In this document: positions 34,752-42,642 of the stretch, piece by piece
Layout of the letters: each line of letters opens with the position of its first letter
How positions within the stretch are numbered: position 1 is the first letter of the stretch
Assembly: GCA_937875275.1 (NCBI GenBank)
Contig: CALNCC010000102.1
Coordinates: forward strand, 1 to 45,470
Reading direction: 5' to 3'
Source: an uncultured Dysgonomonas sp.
Lineage (GTDB): Bacteria; Bacteroidota; Bacteroidia; Bacteroidales; Dysgonomonadaceae
Length of the DNA stretch: 45,470 bases
Program-made: the position numbers and the translations under genes
Notes under the pieces: generated by a model
What the model was told of the DNA's origin: nothing
Seen by the model: the letters and a program-made list of their open reading frames with translations, nothing else
The model's database searches: none

Positions 34752-35117
34752 CTATTTTTTATGAGCTTTTTCAATTAACTCTATTAGACTCTTGAATTCC
34801 TCAACCGACAGATTTTCTTTCACAATGAGTGATGATACAAGTTCACGGTACGAATTGTTGAAATATTTAGACATCACATTTTTCAATGTCTTCTTACGAA
34901 AACCTTCTTTACTCATTAGAGCGTGATACTTGTATGTTTTGCCCATAGATTCGTGCCCTACAAATCCTTTATCTTCGAGTATTCGTACAATTGTGGAAAC
35001 TGTATTGATATGAGGCTTGGGGTCTTCGTACAACTTCTGAATATCTTTGACTAACATTGGTCCGTTTTGCCAAAGAATCTCCATTATCTCCTCCTCTTTA
35101 TTTGTCAGATATCTCAT
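34752..35117 (-). CDS. BlaI/MecI/CopY-family transcriptional repressor
   Basis: 121 residues, the normal size for the family. The winged helix is MRYLTNKEEEIMEILWQNG, LVKDIQKLYEDPKPHINTVS and TIVRILEDKGFVGHES; the C-terminal part supports dimer formation and protease cleavage in known relatives. It lies six bases upstream of the M56 sensor gene, the standard blaI-blaR1 layout, and probably represses its own operon. A set of three CGAAA half-sites lies in the promoter spacer (35149-35167). Confidence 0.9.
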   Translation of the reverse strand: MRYLTNKEEEIMEILWQNGPMLVKDIQKLYEDPKPHINTVSTIVRILEDKGFVGHESMGKTYKYHALMSKEGFRKKTLKNVMSKYFNNSYRELVSSLIVKENLSVEEFKSLIELIEKAHKK

Positions 35118-35140
35118 GGTTGTTGATTATGTAACTAACA

Positions 35141-35148
35141 CAAAAATA
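35141..35148 (-). promoter_or_regulatory. -7 box of the blaI-M56 operon
   Basis: On the minus strand TATTTTTG fits TAnnTTTG, with TTCG (35171..35168) 19 bases upstream as a three-of-four -33 match. The transcript would start near 35134, about 17 bases before the blaI ATG. Confidence 0.5.
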
Positions 35149-35167
35149 CGAAACTTTCGACACGAAA
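35149..35167. promoter_or_regulatory. Candidate BlaI-family operator: three alternating CGAAA half-sites
   Basis: CGAAA (35149-35153), TTTCG (35155-35159) and CGAAA (35163-35167) form two overlapping inverted repeats with spacers of 1 and 3 bases. They fill the 19-base spacer between the -33 and -7 boxes of the blaI promoter exactly, the natural place for an autorepressor. The half-site differs from the TACA/TGTA type known for BlaI/MecI. Confidence 0.45.
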
Positions 35168-35239
35168 CGAATGAATATAATATAATATCTCACAGATTAT
35201 GTATATCCGTTCTGTCTCACTGATTTAGGCTACCTTTTC

Positions 35240-35280
35240 TATAAAAAATTCCCTACACGCGAATATTAGCGTGTAGGGAA
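35240..35280 (-). terminator. Intrinsic terminator of the lipoprotein gene
   Basis: TTCCCTACACGC (35249-35260) pairs perfectly with GCGTGTAGGGAA (35269-35280) around an eight-base loop. Read on the minus strand it is followed by a run of six Ts, making a strong terminator about 64 bases after the stop of the gene at 35344. Confidence 0.85.
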
Positions 35281-35343
35281 GAATCTTATAGTAATGGATT
35301 AACCTTGCCGGTTAATGTATACCTGAATTTAGTATCTCTCTAT

Positions 35344-36297
35344 TTAAAAAGGAATTACTTCTTTTTCTGTCAACTCTCTCAGTGTCACATTGAATGCTTC
35401 AGCACTTGGCTCATCTACAACTGAAGAATTATCGCCTAATGCTCCGGATAATGTATAATGATATCCTTTTTCGATCGCACCTTTATAGATGATTTTCTCA
35501 GCCCAAACATGGGCATTTACTTCTTCCGAATGCTCGATAAATTGTAATTTTATTGTTACATCTGCACCTTCTGTTACAAGATTTCCGAAATGTCCTTCTT
35601 CTTCACGCACTTTCTCCAAAGTCGTCGCCATCATAGGAAGGAAAGATCCTCCTCCACCCAAAAACTCTTTATCTATAGATGCTGTTACATCTGCAATCCC
35701 AAAACCGGCATAATCTGGTGATATAGTAAAGAATACATGGCTCACTTTCTCTGGCACTTTGAATGTAGCAGCATCCGTTATTTTGATATCAATGCTACTC
35801 CACATTGGTACCAATACCACTTCTTCATCAGCATTCGTATCAGGACGAACCGAAATAGAGAATGTTTTGTAAAAAATGTTTTCATTATTAGATCCCCCTA
35901 CTATCACCTGATTACCAATACAATAATCCGTAGCGTAATTCAGGGGAGTATATATCGGTAATCGACTTAAGGTATTAGCACTTGCATACATGATGGATAC
36001 GTAGTAATCACCCTCTGCCAATTCATCTTCAATCTTAAATACAGAAACCGGTTTTAAACTTTGAGCTATAATCCTATTTTTAACTACTGTTTTAGCCGAT
36101 TGCTTATATACTACATACTGAAAATAGCCTCCGGTTTCGGGTATTTCAGCGTCTGCTTTTACAATATCATTCTTGTCAATACTAAAGCCAGACACTCCAT
36201 ATTTTACTTTATATAAGGTGTCGGAATTTTCAGCATCATCGCTACTACACGAAACGAATAGAGCAATACCCATTAACAGGCTCAAGATTTTTTTCAT
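35344..36297 (-). CDS. Predicted surface or periplasmic lipoprotein of unknown function
   Basis: 317 residues from the ATG at 36297; the frame runs 19 codons further upstream, but this ATG directly begins a lipoprotein signal (MKKILSLLMGIALFVSC, lipobox LFVSC, then SSDDAENSD). The acidic SDDAE after the Cys resembles the export signal that sends Bacteroidota lipoproteins to the cell surface. The remainder reads as beta-sandwich sequence in two parts (about 30-150 and 160-300), with a glycine run FLGGGGSFLPMM. The layout faintly recalls FimB/Mfa2-type fimbrial anchors, but I cannot support that name. It stands alone, with its own strong terminator. Confidence 0.75.
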   Translation of the reverse strand: MKKILSLLMGIALFVSCSSDDAENSDTLYKVKYGVSGFSIDKNDIVKADAEIPETGGYFQYVVYKQSAKTVVKNRIIAQSLKPVSVFKIEDELAEGDYYVSIMYASANTLSRLPIYTPLNYATDYCIGNQVIVGGSNNENIFYKTFSISVRPDTNADEEVVLVPMWSSIDIKITDAATFKVPEKVSHVFFTISPDYAGFGIADVTASIDKEFLGGGGSFLPMMATTLEKVREEEGHFGNLVTEGADVTIKLQFIEHSEEVNAHVWAEKIIYKGAIEKGYHYTLSGALGDNSSVVDEPSAEAFNVTLRELTEKEVIPF

Positions 36298-36377
36298 TTT
36301 GTAAAATTTTAGTGTTAAAAAAAAGAATATACATTCTCTGCTGATAAGCAGCAATGCTCAAATGTATTACTTTTTTG

Positions 36378-37676
36378 TCAATATCCGGTCATTTCAGACT
36401 CTATATCTTTCGCTTTCTGCAATGACGCCTTGTTGTTCACATCAATATTATACTTGCTTCGAGCAGGAATCACCAATTGAGTGCCCGCAAATATATTATC
36501 AGCATCATCTACAACATCAATATTTTCTTCATATATATATACCCAATATGATTTATCTCCATAATAATCGAGACTCAACGAGCGAAGATCTGTACGCGAA
36601 GACGTAGTTATTGTTACAGGTTCAGTTTGAGAGCTTTTCAATATTCTCTTGGTTTGCTGAGGTAAGGCTTTAGCTTTCTCTTCATGTATCGTTTTTTCCT
36701 CCGCTATTGGTTTTATAACAACCTTTTCTTCCTTTGGTACGATGAGATTATCCAGATCCTCTTCATCTGTATTTACCTGTATCACATCCTCTTTATCCAC
36801 CGATAGGGTATCCGCCAAGATATTCTGTTTATTAATCCGCGCAGAATCCGATTCATCATACATTACAACATCATGGCTGTTAAATACCTCCGGCACAGCC
36901 GTTTTCTTGTTATCAAAAACATTTTCATATAATTTATATGACAAGAATCCGATAACCAAAACTAACAGCAAAATAAGAGCAACTATATTTTTATTTTGAA
37001 GTAAGTTGTCTTTTTTTACAGAGGAGTGTTTTTTACTATTTGCTCTCCGCTCCCGACTACTCTCTTGTTCCCGCATTGTTTTCAGAATAGGCTTACGCTC
37101 TACTTCTTGCATCGCCTTGATAATCGTCTCATTTTCGTTGTTGGCATCTACATCTATTTCCAAATCCGCCTCAAAATTATTAGCCGGTTCTACAACTTCG
37201 TCATACTCTACAGAATCATCTGTATCGTCAACCTCATCAGGTACTGTATCTTCAATGCTTTTATCTAAGGAAATCTCAACAACATTATTTTCCGAGCTCT
37301 TATTTTTTTCAATATCTCCCTCTGCTCCTTCATCTGCGTTATCAAATAGAACATCATCTTCAAGCAATTCATTCTCGAAATGAGCAAACGGGCGGTTTAC
37401 CGCTTCCTTCAGATTCTTGTCAGGAAGAAAGGTCATTTTATAATGAGCCGGTATTTCTGTTTCTTTTCCTGTATTTACATTTACGCTTTTGCGGGAGTTA
37501 ACTTTCACAAGCTTAAACGTCCCAAGATCTTTTATTCTTACCGGGTCATCGCTTTCTATTTGCTCCGATATCAATGCAACAAAATCGCGCAAGAAAAGCT
37601 CTGCGTCTTTTTTTGTTACACTCTGCTTCTCTGCAACCAAAGCAATCAAATCGGATAGAGATACACGATTATTCAT
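36378..37676 (-). CDS. Membrane-bound HU-domain protein with C-terminal LysM-like domain
   Basis: 432 residues. Residues 1-95 are an HU/IHF-type DNA-binding domain (LSDLIALVAEKQSVTKKDAE, PVRIKDLGTFKL, VNVNTGKETEIPA). A very acidic linker (about 101-190) and a basic patch lead to one membrane helix (231-248, IVALILLLVLVIGFLSYK). After a second linker the C terminus (about 355-408; SLDYYGDKSYWVYIYEENID, IFAGTQLVIP) resembles LysM. The layout predicts DNA binding in the cytoplasm and peptidoglycan contact in the periplasm, so it may tether the nucleoid to the envelope. The start overlaps the end of the plain HU gene by eight bases. Similar proteins occur in other Bacteroidales. Confidence 0.8.
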   Translation of the reverse strand: MNNRVSLSDLIALVAEKQSVTKKDAELFLRDFVALISEQIESDDPVRIKDLGTFKLVKVNSRKSVNVNTGKETEIPAHYKMTFLPDKNLKEAVNRPFAHFENELLEDDVLFDNADEGAEGDIEKNKSSENNVVEISLDKSIEDTVPDEVDDTDDSVEYDEVVEPANNFEADLEIDVDANNENETIIKAMQEVERKPILKTMREQESSRERRANSKKHSSVKKDNLLQNKNIVALILLLVLVIGFLSYKLYENVFDNKKTAVPEVFNSHDVVMYDESDSARINKQNILADTLSVDKEDVIQVNTDEEDLDNLIVPKEEKVVIKPIAEEKTIHEEKAKALPQQTKRILKSSQTEPVTITTSSRTDLRSLSLDYYGDKSYWVYIYEENIDVVDDADNIFAGTQLVIPARSKYNIDVNNKASLQKAKDIESEMTGY

Positions 37677-37959
37677 TAACTGTTATTTTTTTTAATCTGT
37701 CTTTTACTATTTGTGTTGGTTTGAATGCCACAACAATTTTGGGTGGCACTAAAAAACGTTGTTTTGTTGTGGGGTTGACCGAAATACGTTCTCCTTTCTT
37801 CTTGGCCTCAAACAATCCTAATCCTGATATATTAACCGAGTCTTCCGCTTGTAGACTTTCACCTATTACCGCAACTGTCACCTCCAACATTTCGGTTGTC
37901 TGACGCTGTGTCCAATTTAACCGTTTTGCTAACGCCGCTATTAGTTCTAAGTTAGTCAT
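37669..37959 (-). CDS. HU/IHF-family DNA-binding protein
   Basis: 96 residues from the ATG at 37959 (MTNLELIAALAKRLNWTQRQ); an in-frame ATG 13 codons upstream would overlap the rimO end and is less likely. The domain is complete: SVNISGLGLFEAKKKGERIS leads into the beta-arm, with NPTTKQRFLVPPK at the arm tip in place of the more usual NPxTG, and VAFKPTQIVKDRLKK at the end. It bends and compacts DNA as a dimer. It follows rimO by 10 bases and overlaps the HU-LysM gene by eight, so all are one transcript. Confidence 0.88.
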   Translation of the reverse strand: MTNLELIAALAKRLNWTQRQTTEMLEVTVAVIGESLQAEDSVNISGLGLFEAKKKGERISVNPTTKQRFLVPPKIVVAFKPTQIVKDRLKKITVNE

Positions 37960-37969
37960 AAAAAAACAT

Positions 37970-39248
37970 TTAAGATTCTTTTTCGACCAAAGTCCCATAC
38001 AAATCGAATGGATGAGCTCCGGTTATTTTCACATCATAAAACTCTCCAATACTCATTTCTTCGGTTTTCTCGATCAACACTTCCGGGTCAACTTCCGGGG
38101 AGTCATATTCTGTGCGTCCAATATAGTAATTATCTTCCTCTTTATCAACAATTACCCTTATTTTATTTCCAATTTTTCTTTCGTTTATGTCTAAGGCGAT
38201 ACGTTCCTGCACCGACATTAGTTCATCCATGCGTTCTTGCTTCACTTCATCCGGAACATCATCAGAGTAGTTGTCGTAAGCATATGTTCCATCTTCGTGC
38301 GAATAAGGGAAGGCTCCCATTCGCTCAAATCGGGCATCGCGAACGAATTGCACCAATTCTTCGAAATCTTTTTCGGTCTCACCCGGATGGCCAACCATCA
38401 GCGTTGTTCTTAGATGTATACCGGGAACTTCTTTCCTTATTTTTTCTATCAGATCATATGTTTGTTCTCTATTTATTCCCCGCCTCATTTTTTTCAACAT
38501 ATTGTCACTGACATGCTGCAAGGCAATATCTAAGTAGTTACAAACATTATCATTTTCTCTTATAACTCGTAATATATCATCCGGGAAAGCGGTCGGATAA
38601 GCATAGTGAAGTCTCAACCACTCTACACCTTTTATCTTTGCCAATCGCTCTATCAGTTCAGGTAATTTGTGAGCCTGATATCTATCCAATCCGTAATAAG
38701 TCAAGTCTTGAGCTATCACCTGAAATTCTTTCAGCTTCGAGCTCTTCCATCGGACGCGAAATGTGCTTCCCTGTCATTATCGGAATAGAGCAATACGAAC
38801 ATCTACGATTACAGCCTTCCGATATTTTCAAATAGGCGTAATGGGGAGGTGTCGTAATCTTACGCTCCAATGCTAAATCTTGTCGGTAAGATTTACCGAG
38901 GTCTGTAACCAATTGCTTCCAATCGAACTTGCCATAAAAGCCATCTACCTCGGGTATCTCAAGTTTGAGATCCTTCATGTATCGCTCCGAGAGACAACCC
39001 ATCACAAACAATTTATTCAGCTTATGATTTTTCTTTGCTTCGGCAAATTCAAGAATCATATTTATAGATTCTTCTTTGGCATCACCGATAAAGCCACAAG
39101 TATTTATTACAGCAATTTCTCCTTTCGGATTGTCAGAGTCGTGTTCGACTGTATATCCGTTTGCAAGAAATTGTTTTATAAGGAACTCCGAGTCTACCAA
39201 GTTTTTAGAACACCCGAGAGTTATTACATCAATTCTATTTTTTCTCAT
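37970..39248 (-). pseudogene. rimO: rimO (ribosomal protein S12 methylthiotransferase), disrupted by a short deletion and frameshift
   Basis: RimO is the radical-SAM enzyme that adds a methylthio group to an Asp of ribosomal protein S12. The N-terminal part (39248 down to about 38731) has the MTTase domain (ITLGCSKNLVDSEFLI, VINTCGFIGDAKEESI, VMGCLSERY) and the radical-SAM motif CNRRCSYCSIP, then reads into RPMEELEAE and leaves frame, stopping at 38682. The C-terminal part resumes in another frame at EFQVIAQDLTYYGLDRY and runs through the TRAM domain to 37970. About ten residues are missing at the join, which fits a 29-base deletion. As it stands no full enzyme can be made. The gene lies 6 bases after ftsY. 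Confidence 0.85.
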
Positions 39249-39254
39249 CCAATC

Positions 39255-40208
39255 TTATTCGCCAAACAAGCTATCCACAAATTCTTTTCGTCTGAATACT
39301 TGCAAATCATCGATCCCCTCTCCTATCCCTATATATCTTACCGGTATTTTGAACTGATCCGAGATGCCGATTACAACGCCACCTTTAGCCGTTCCGTCGA
39401 GTTTCGTTATAGCAAGTGCCGTAACATCAGTTGCTGCTGTAAAGTGTTTGGCTTGTTCGAAAGCATTCTGCCCTGTCGATCCGTCCAATACAAGTAATAC
39501 ATCGTGTGGAGCACCCGGCACGATTTTATCCATTACTTTTTTTATTTTGGTCAGTTCGTTCATCAATCCCACTTTGTTGTGCAAACGTCCGGCTGTGTCA
39601 ATAATGACCACATCTGCATTGTTTGCTTTGGCTGAGCTGAGGGTGTCGAAAGCAACCGACGCCGGATCTGACCCCATAGATTGTTTCACCACCGGAACAC
39701 CAACTCGCTCGCCCCACACAACTAACTGCTCTACTGCGGCAGCACGAAACGTATCGGCAGCACCAAGATAAACCGATTTGCCCATTTTATTGAATTGGTT
39801 AGCCAGTTTACCTATCGTCGTTGTTTTGCCAACGCCATTGACCCCGACAACCATTATCACATACGGTTTCTGGTTTTCGGGCAAAGAGAAATCCTCGGCA
39901 TCCGTCGTATTGTTTTCGGTAAGTAATGCTGCAATCTCTTCTCGCAATATCGAGTTCAACTCCTTTGCATTTATGAATTTATCTCGGGCTACTCGCTCTT
40001 CAATTCGTCCGATGATCTTCAATGTTGTATCTACACCGACATCCGATGTAATCAATACTTCCTCCAAGTCATCGAGAATGTCGTCGTCAACTTTCGATTT
40101 ACCGGAAACGATACGAGACAACTTAGAAAACATCGATTCTTTAGTCTTCTCCAATCCTTTGTCCAAATTTTCTTTTTTTTCTCTCGAAAAAAGACCAAAT
40201 AATGCCAT
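39255..40208 (-). CDS. ftsY: Signal recognition particle receptor FtsY
   Basis: 317 residues from the ATG at 40208 (MALFGLFSREKKENLDKGLE); the frame continues 10 codons upstream, but the shorter start matches the family. FtsY receives the SRP-ribosome complex at the membrane. After the helical N domain, the GTPase domain shows GVNGVGKTTTIGKLANQ (G1), DTFRAAAVEQL, VVIIDTAGRLHNK (G3) and ITKLDGTAKGG (G4). The short N terminus without a large acidic A domain is common outside the Proteobacteria. It is the first gene of the ftsY-rimO-HU-HU/LysM run. Confidence 0.95.
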   Translation of the reverse strand: MALFGLFSREKKENLDKGLEKTKESMFSKLSRIVSGKSKVDDDILDDLEEVLITSDVGVDTTLKIIGRIEERVARDKFINAKELNSILREEIAALLTENNTTDAEDFSLPENQKPYVIMVVGVNGVGKTTTIGKLANQFNKMGKSVYLGAADTFRAAAVEQLVVWGERVGVPVVKQSMGSDPASVAFDTLSSAKANNADVVIIDTAGRLHNKVGLMNELTKIKKVMDKIVPGAPHDVLLVLDGSTGQNAFEQAKHFTAATDVTALAITKLDGTAKGGVVIGISDQFKIPVRYIGIGEGIDDLQVFRRKEFVDSLFGE

Positions 40209-40283
40209 AGAATTATCTTTAACTATTTTTAAATACAAAAGGGCGAAATCTCTATCTTATAAGAAATCGCAAAATCACTCATA

Positions 40284-40291
40284 CAAAGCTA
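40284..40291 (-). promoter_or_regulatory. Candidate -7 box of ftsY
   Basis: On the minus strand TAGCTTTG fits TAnnTTTG. It lies just beyond the terminator of the ribosomal-protein genes and would give a leader of about 70 bases to the ftsY ATG, so ftsY is probably its own transcription unit. Confidence 0.4.
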
Positions 40292-40303
40292 CAAAAAGGA
40301 CAA

Positions 40304-40337
40304 TAAAAAAGCCTTCAAACGCTGAAGCGCAGAAGGC
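40304..40337 (-). terminator. Intrinsic terminator of the rpmB-rpmG-DUF4295 operon
   Basis: On the minus strand GCCTTC and GAAGGC form the outer stem, with a small CGC/GCG stem inside, followed by TTTTTT. It begins about 20 bases after the DUF4295 stop at 40360. Confidence 0.7.
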
Positions 40338-40359
40338 CTTTTAGACATTTTTAACAAGA

Positions 40360-40521
40360 TTATTTCGCAAAGTAATCTTTTACCCCTTCGTTAGGGATCA
40401 TTTCTTCCTTAAATGTGTAAGCTCCTGTTTTTGGAGACTTTACCATCTTTATCACTTTTGAATAACTACGTCCTTCTTTTGACGATGCTTCACGATATCC
40501 AGCAACTGCTTTCTTAGCCAT
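40360..40521 (-). CDS. DUF4295 family small protein
   Basis: 53 residues, translated by hand from the ATG at 40521: MAKKAVAGYREASSKEGRSY at the start and EEMIPNEGVKDYFAK at the end. The protein is short, basic and typical of DUF4295, which in Bacteroidota sits directly after rpmG. The position between ribosomal proteins L33 and FtsY and the Lys/Arg content suggest a ribosome- or RNA-associated role, but the function is not established. It starts 8 bases after the rpmG stop. Confidence 0.88.
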   Translation of the reverse strand: MAKKAVAGYREASSKEGRSYSKVIKMVKSPKTGAYTFKEEMIPNEGVKDYFAK

Positions 40522-40529
40522 AGTCTATC

Positions 40530-40718
40530 TTATTTTATTTCTTTATGAACTGTTACTTTTCTAAGAACAGGATTGTATTTTTTCAATTCCAATCTCTCTG
40601 TTGTATTTTTTCTGTTCTTAGTTGTGATATAACGAGAAGTTCCCGGCATACCACTTTCTTTGTGCTCTGTGCACTCCAGGATAACCTGTACTCTGTTTCC
40701 TTTTGCTTTTTTTGCCAT
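40530..40718 (-). CDS. rpmG: 50S ribosomal protein L33
   Basis: 62 residues, normal length. MAKKAKGNRVQVILECTEHK, GTSRYITTKNRKNTTERLEL and KKYNPVLRKVTVHKEIK are diagnostic of L33. Only one cysteine is present, so this is the zinc-free (C-minus) type. It follows rpmB by 19 bases, in the usual L28-L33 order. Confidence 0.96.
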   Translation of the reverse strand: MAKKAKGNRVQVILECTEHKESGMPGTSRYITTKNRKNTTERLELKKYNPVLRKVTVHKEIK

Positions 40719-40737
40719 TTTTAGGTCCTCCTTATTT

Positions 40738-40977
40738 TTAAGCGTTTAAATATCCTGATTCAGCCGCTTTCTTCAAGGCAGCATCCAATCCCACTTTGTT
40801 GATTGTACGAAGCCCTGCTGCAGAAATATTAAGACTGATCCAACAATCTTGCTCTACCCAGTAGAATTTTTTACGAAACAGGTTGACGTTGAATTTTCTC
40901 TTTGTTCTCTTGTTAGAGTGAGAAACGTTGTTGCCAACCATAGCTTTTTTTCCTGTTATTTGACAAATTTTGGACAT
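40738..40977 (-). CDS. rpmB: 50S ribosomal protein L28
   Basis: 79 residues. MSKICQITGKKAMVGNNVSH, SNKRTKRKFNVNLFRKKFYW and ISAAGLRTINKVGL match L28. The CxxC pairs of the zinc-binding form are absent. It is the first gene of the operon and has the best promoter in the window at 41043-41073. Confidence 0.96.
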   Translation of the reverse strand: MSKICQITGKKAMVGNNVSHSNKRTKRKFNVNLFRKKFYWVEQDCWISLNISAAGLRTINKVGLDAALKKAAESGYLNA

Positions 40978-41027
40978 TGCTATATATTTTTATTATTTTT
41001 CTTTTATCAATAGATCAATAGAAATCC

Positions 41028-41040
41028 ACCCAAATTGGGT
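41028..41040. repeat. Short inverted repeat in the rpmB leader
   Basis: ACCCAAATTGGGT is a perfect inverted repeat around a central A. It lies at about the predicted transcript start of rpmB, 51-63 bases before the ATG. Its role, if any, is unknown. Confidence 0.4.
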
Positions 41041-41042
41041 TG

Positions 41043-41073
41043 CAAAATTAGTCATATTTTCGAGACATACAAA
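41043..41073 (-). promoter_or_regulatory. Promoter of rpmB-rpmG-DUF4295 (TTTG-N19-TAnnTTTG)
   Basis: On the minus strand TTTG (41073..41070) is followed after exactly 19 bases by TAATTTTG (41050..41043), a full match to the Bacteroidota promoter. The transcript would start near 41036, about 58 bases before the rpmB ATG. Confidence 0.75.
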
Positions 41074-41166
41074 CATTTAATAAACTAAATTTCATTTATT
41101 GTTGTTTTAAATATCATTTCCATCAACAATTCTTTCGAACAAACAGCTCATTTGCTTATTTTTCAT

Positions 41167-41174
41167 TATTTTTG
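41167..41174 (+). promoter_or_regulatory. Candidate -7 box of the MBOAT-SGNH-epimerase operon
   Basis: TATTTTTG fits TAnnTTTG; the transcript would start near 41181, about 35 bases before the ATG at 41216. A TTTG at 41151 is too close to pair with it. Confidence 0.4.
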
Positions 41175-41215
41175 AGCCCTCGGTTGTAACAAACAGTTTT
41201 TATTGAAACACAAAT

Positions 41216-42625
41216 ATGCTTTTCAACAGTTTCGAATTCTTGATTTTATTAGCTTTGACGTTTTCGGTATATTACCTCCCAAAGGTAAATAAATATCAGA
41301 TTTCTTTACTCATTATAGCCAGCCTAATTTTCTATTCTTTCGAAAATTATAAACTATTGATACTACTATTATTCTCTGCCGGAATAAATGTAGTAACGAG
41401 CTATTACGTCGTTTTCGGCAATTCCAAGCACAGAAAGGCAATGGCATTGAGCGGGATAATAGTCAATCTGGCAATATTGGCATTTTTCAAGTACAGCAAA
41501 CTTATCGCACTGACATTCGCCGATCCGAGCGAATCCATTGGTAGGTTCCTTATACAGGTGCCACTACCGATAGGTATTTCGTTCTTCACTTTCGAGGGAA
41601 TAAGTTTGGTTATAGATGTGTGGAAAGAAAAATATGTGAGCAACAAGCAGATTGTCTCCAAATCCTTTTTCCGCCATGCGCAGAGGACGCTATTTTTCAT
41701 TTCCTTTTTCCCACACTTGGTTGCCGGACCTATACTCAAGGCTCACGACTTTTTCCCTCAGATGAAGCAGAAATTCTTCAAAGACATCAGATGGGAGGCA
41801 GCAATGAAAGCTCTTATTATCGGCTATTTCTTAAAGATGGTGGTTGCGGATAATTTGAAAGATTTCACTCATTGGTCTGATATCTCCACAACACTTGCCT
41901 CGCCCACCCTATTCACATTGATGATAGGATATTCATTTCAAATTTTCGCCGATTTCGCAGGATACTCGTTGATCGCGATCGGGTTAGCTAAACTTTTCGG
42001 ATACGAATTTAACCAGAACTTTAACTTCCCCTACATAGCCACTTCGTTCAAAGACTTTTGGAAACGCTGGCACATGTCCCTATCTTCATTCTTGATGGAA
42101 TACTTATATTTCCCGTTAGGGGGCAACCGAAAAGGAAAAGTCAGAACATACATCAACCTAATCATTACCATGACATTGGGTGGATTGTGGCACGGCGCAG
42201 CATGGAGCTTCGCTTTTTGGGGATTTTTTCACGGAACAGCTTTGGCTATCGAACGATTCATAACCGGCAACACGGAACAAAGTATCAACAACAAAGTACT
42301 GATTATACTGAAAGGGATATTGGTATTTCTTGTTGTTTCTATATTGTGGATACCTTTCCGCATGTCGTTCGACGATTCGCTGATATTTATGGGATCTATG
42401 GTAAGCAACATACAACAATCGCTGACAGCCTACGACATACACATTATTGTCGCTATACTCATATACTCTCTGCCGGTCATAGTGTATCACATTGCCTATC
42501 TCTGCCGAAACAGTATCGCCTTTCCCTACTTCAGGAAAGTTGAATATATTTTCTATGCATTCATGGCGCTACTGATATTAACCAATAGTGGCTCGTCGGG
42601 AGCATTCATCTATTTTCAATTCTAA
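41216..42625 (+). CDS. MBOAT-family membrane O-acyltransferase (AlgI/DltB-like)
   Basis: 469 residues with around ten membrane segments. The family moves acyl groups (often acetyl) across the membrane onto exported glycans. MLFNSFEFLILLALTFSVYY is a typical AlgI-like start; PLPIGISFFTFEGISLVIDV, FIAGPI-like FPHLVAGPILKAHDF and FKDFWKRWHMSLSSFL are conserved. The catalytic His is His326 in GGLWHGAAWSF, with a second at His339 (FFHG). An SGNH-like protein gene starts 17 bases downstream, the usual pairing in which MBOAT supplies the acyl group and the periplasmic partner attaches it. The glycan modified is unknown. Confidence 0.9.
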   Translation: MLFNSFEFLILLALTFSVYYLPKVNKYQISLLIIASLIFYSFENYKLLILLLFSAGINVVTSYYVVFGNSKHRKAMALSGIIVNLAILAFFKYSKLIALTFADPSESIGRFLIQVPLPIGISFFTFEGISLVIDVWKEKYVSNKQIVSKSFFRHAQRTLFFISFFPHLVAGPILKAHDFFPQMKQKFFKDIRWEAAMKALIIGYFLKMVVADNLKDFTHWSDISTTLASPTLFTLMIGYSFQIFADFAGYSLIAIGLAKLFGYEFNQNFNFPYIATSFKDFWKRWHMSLSSFLMEYLYFPLGGNRKGKVRTYINLIITMTLGGLWHGAAWSFAFWGFFHGTALAIERFITGNTEQSINNKVLIILKGILVFLVVSILWIPFRMSFDDSLIFMGSMVSNIQQSLTAYDIHIIVAILIYSLPVIVYHIAYLCRNSIAFPYFRKVEYIFYAFMALLILTNSGSSGAFIYFQF

Positions 42626-42642
42626 AAAAACAAGAATAATTT

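Noticed and set aside
33105..35117. Beta-lactam resistance regulator pair (blaI-blaR1)
   Set aside because: The sensor part is not a penicillin-binding domain and no beta-lactamase gene is adjacent.
37970..39248. rimO read as two separate genes or programmed frameshift
   Set aside because: About ten residues of conserved sequence are missing at the join, which a ribosomal frameshift could not restore, and no slippery sequence is evident.
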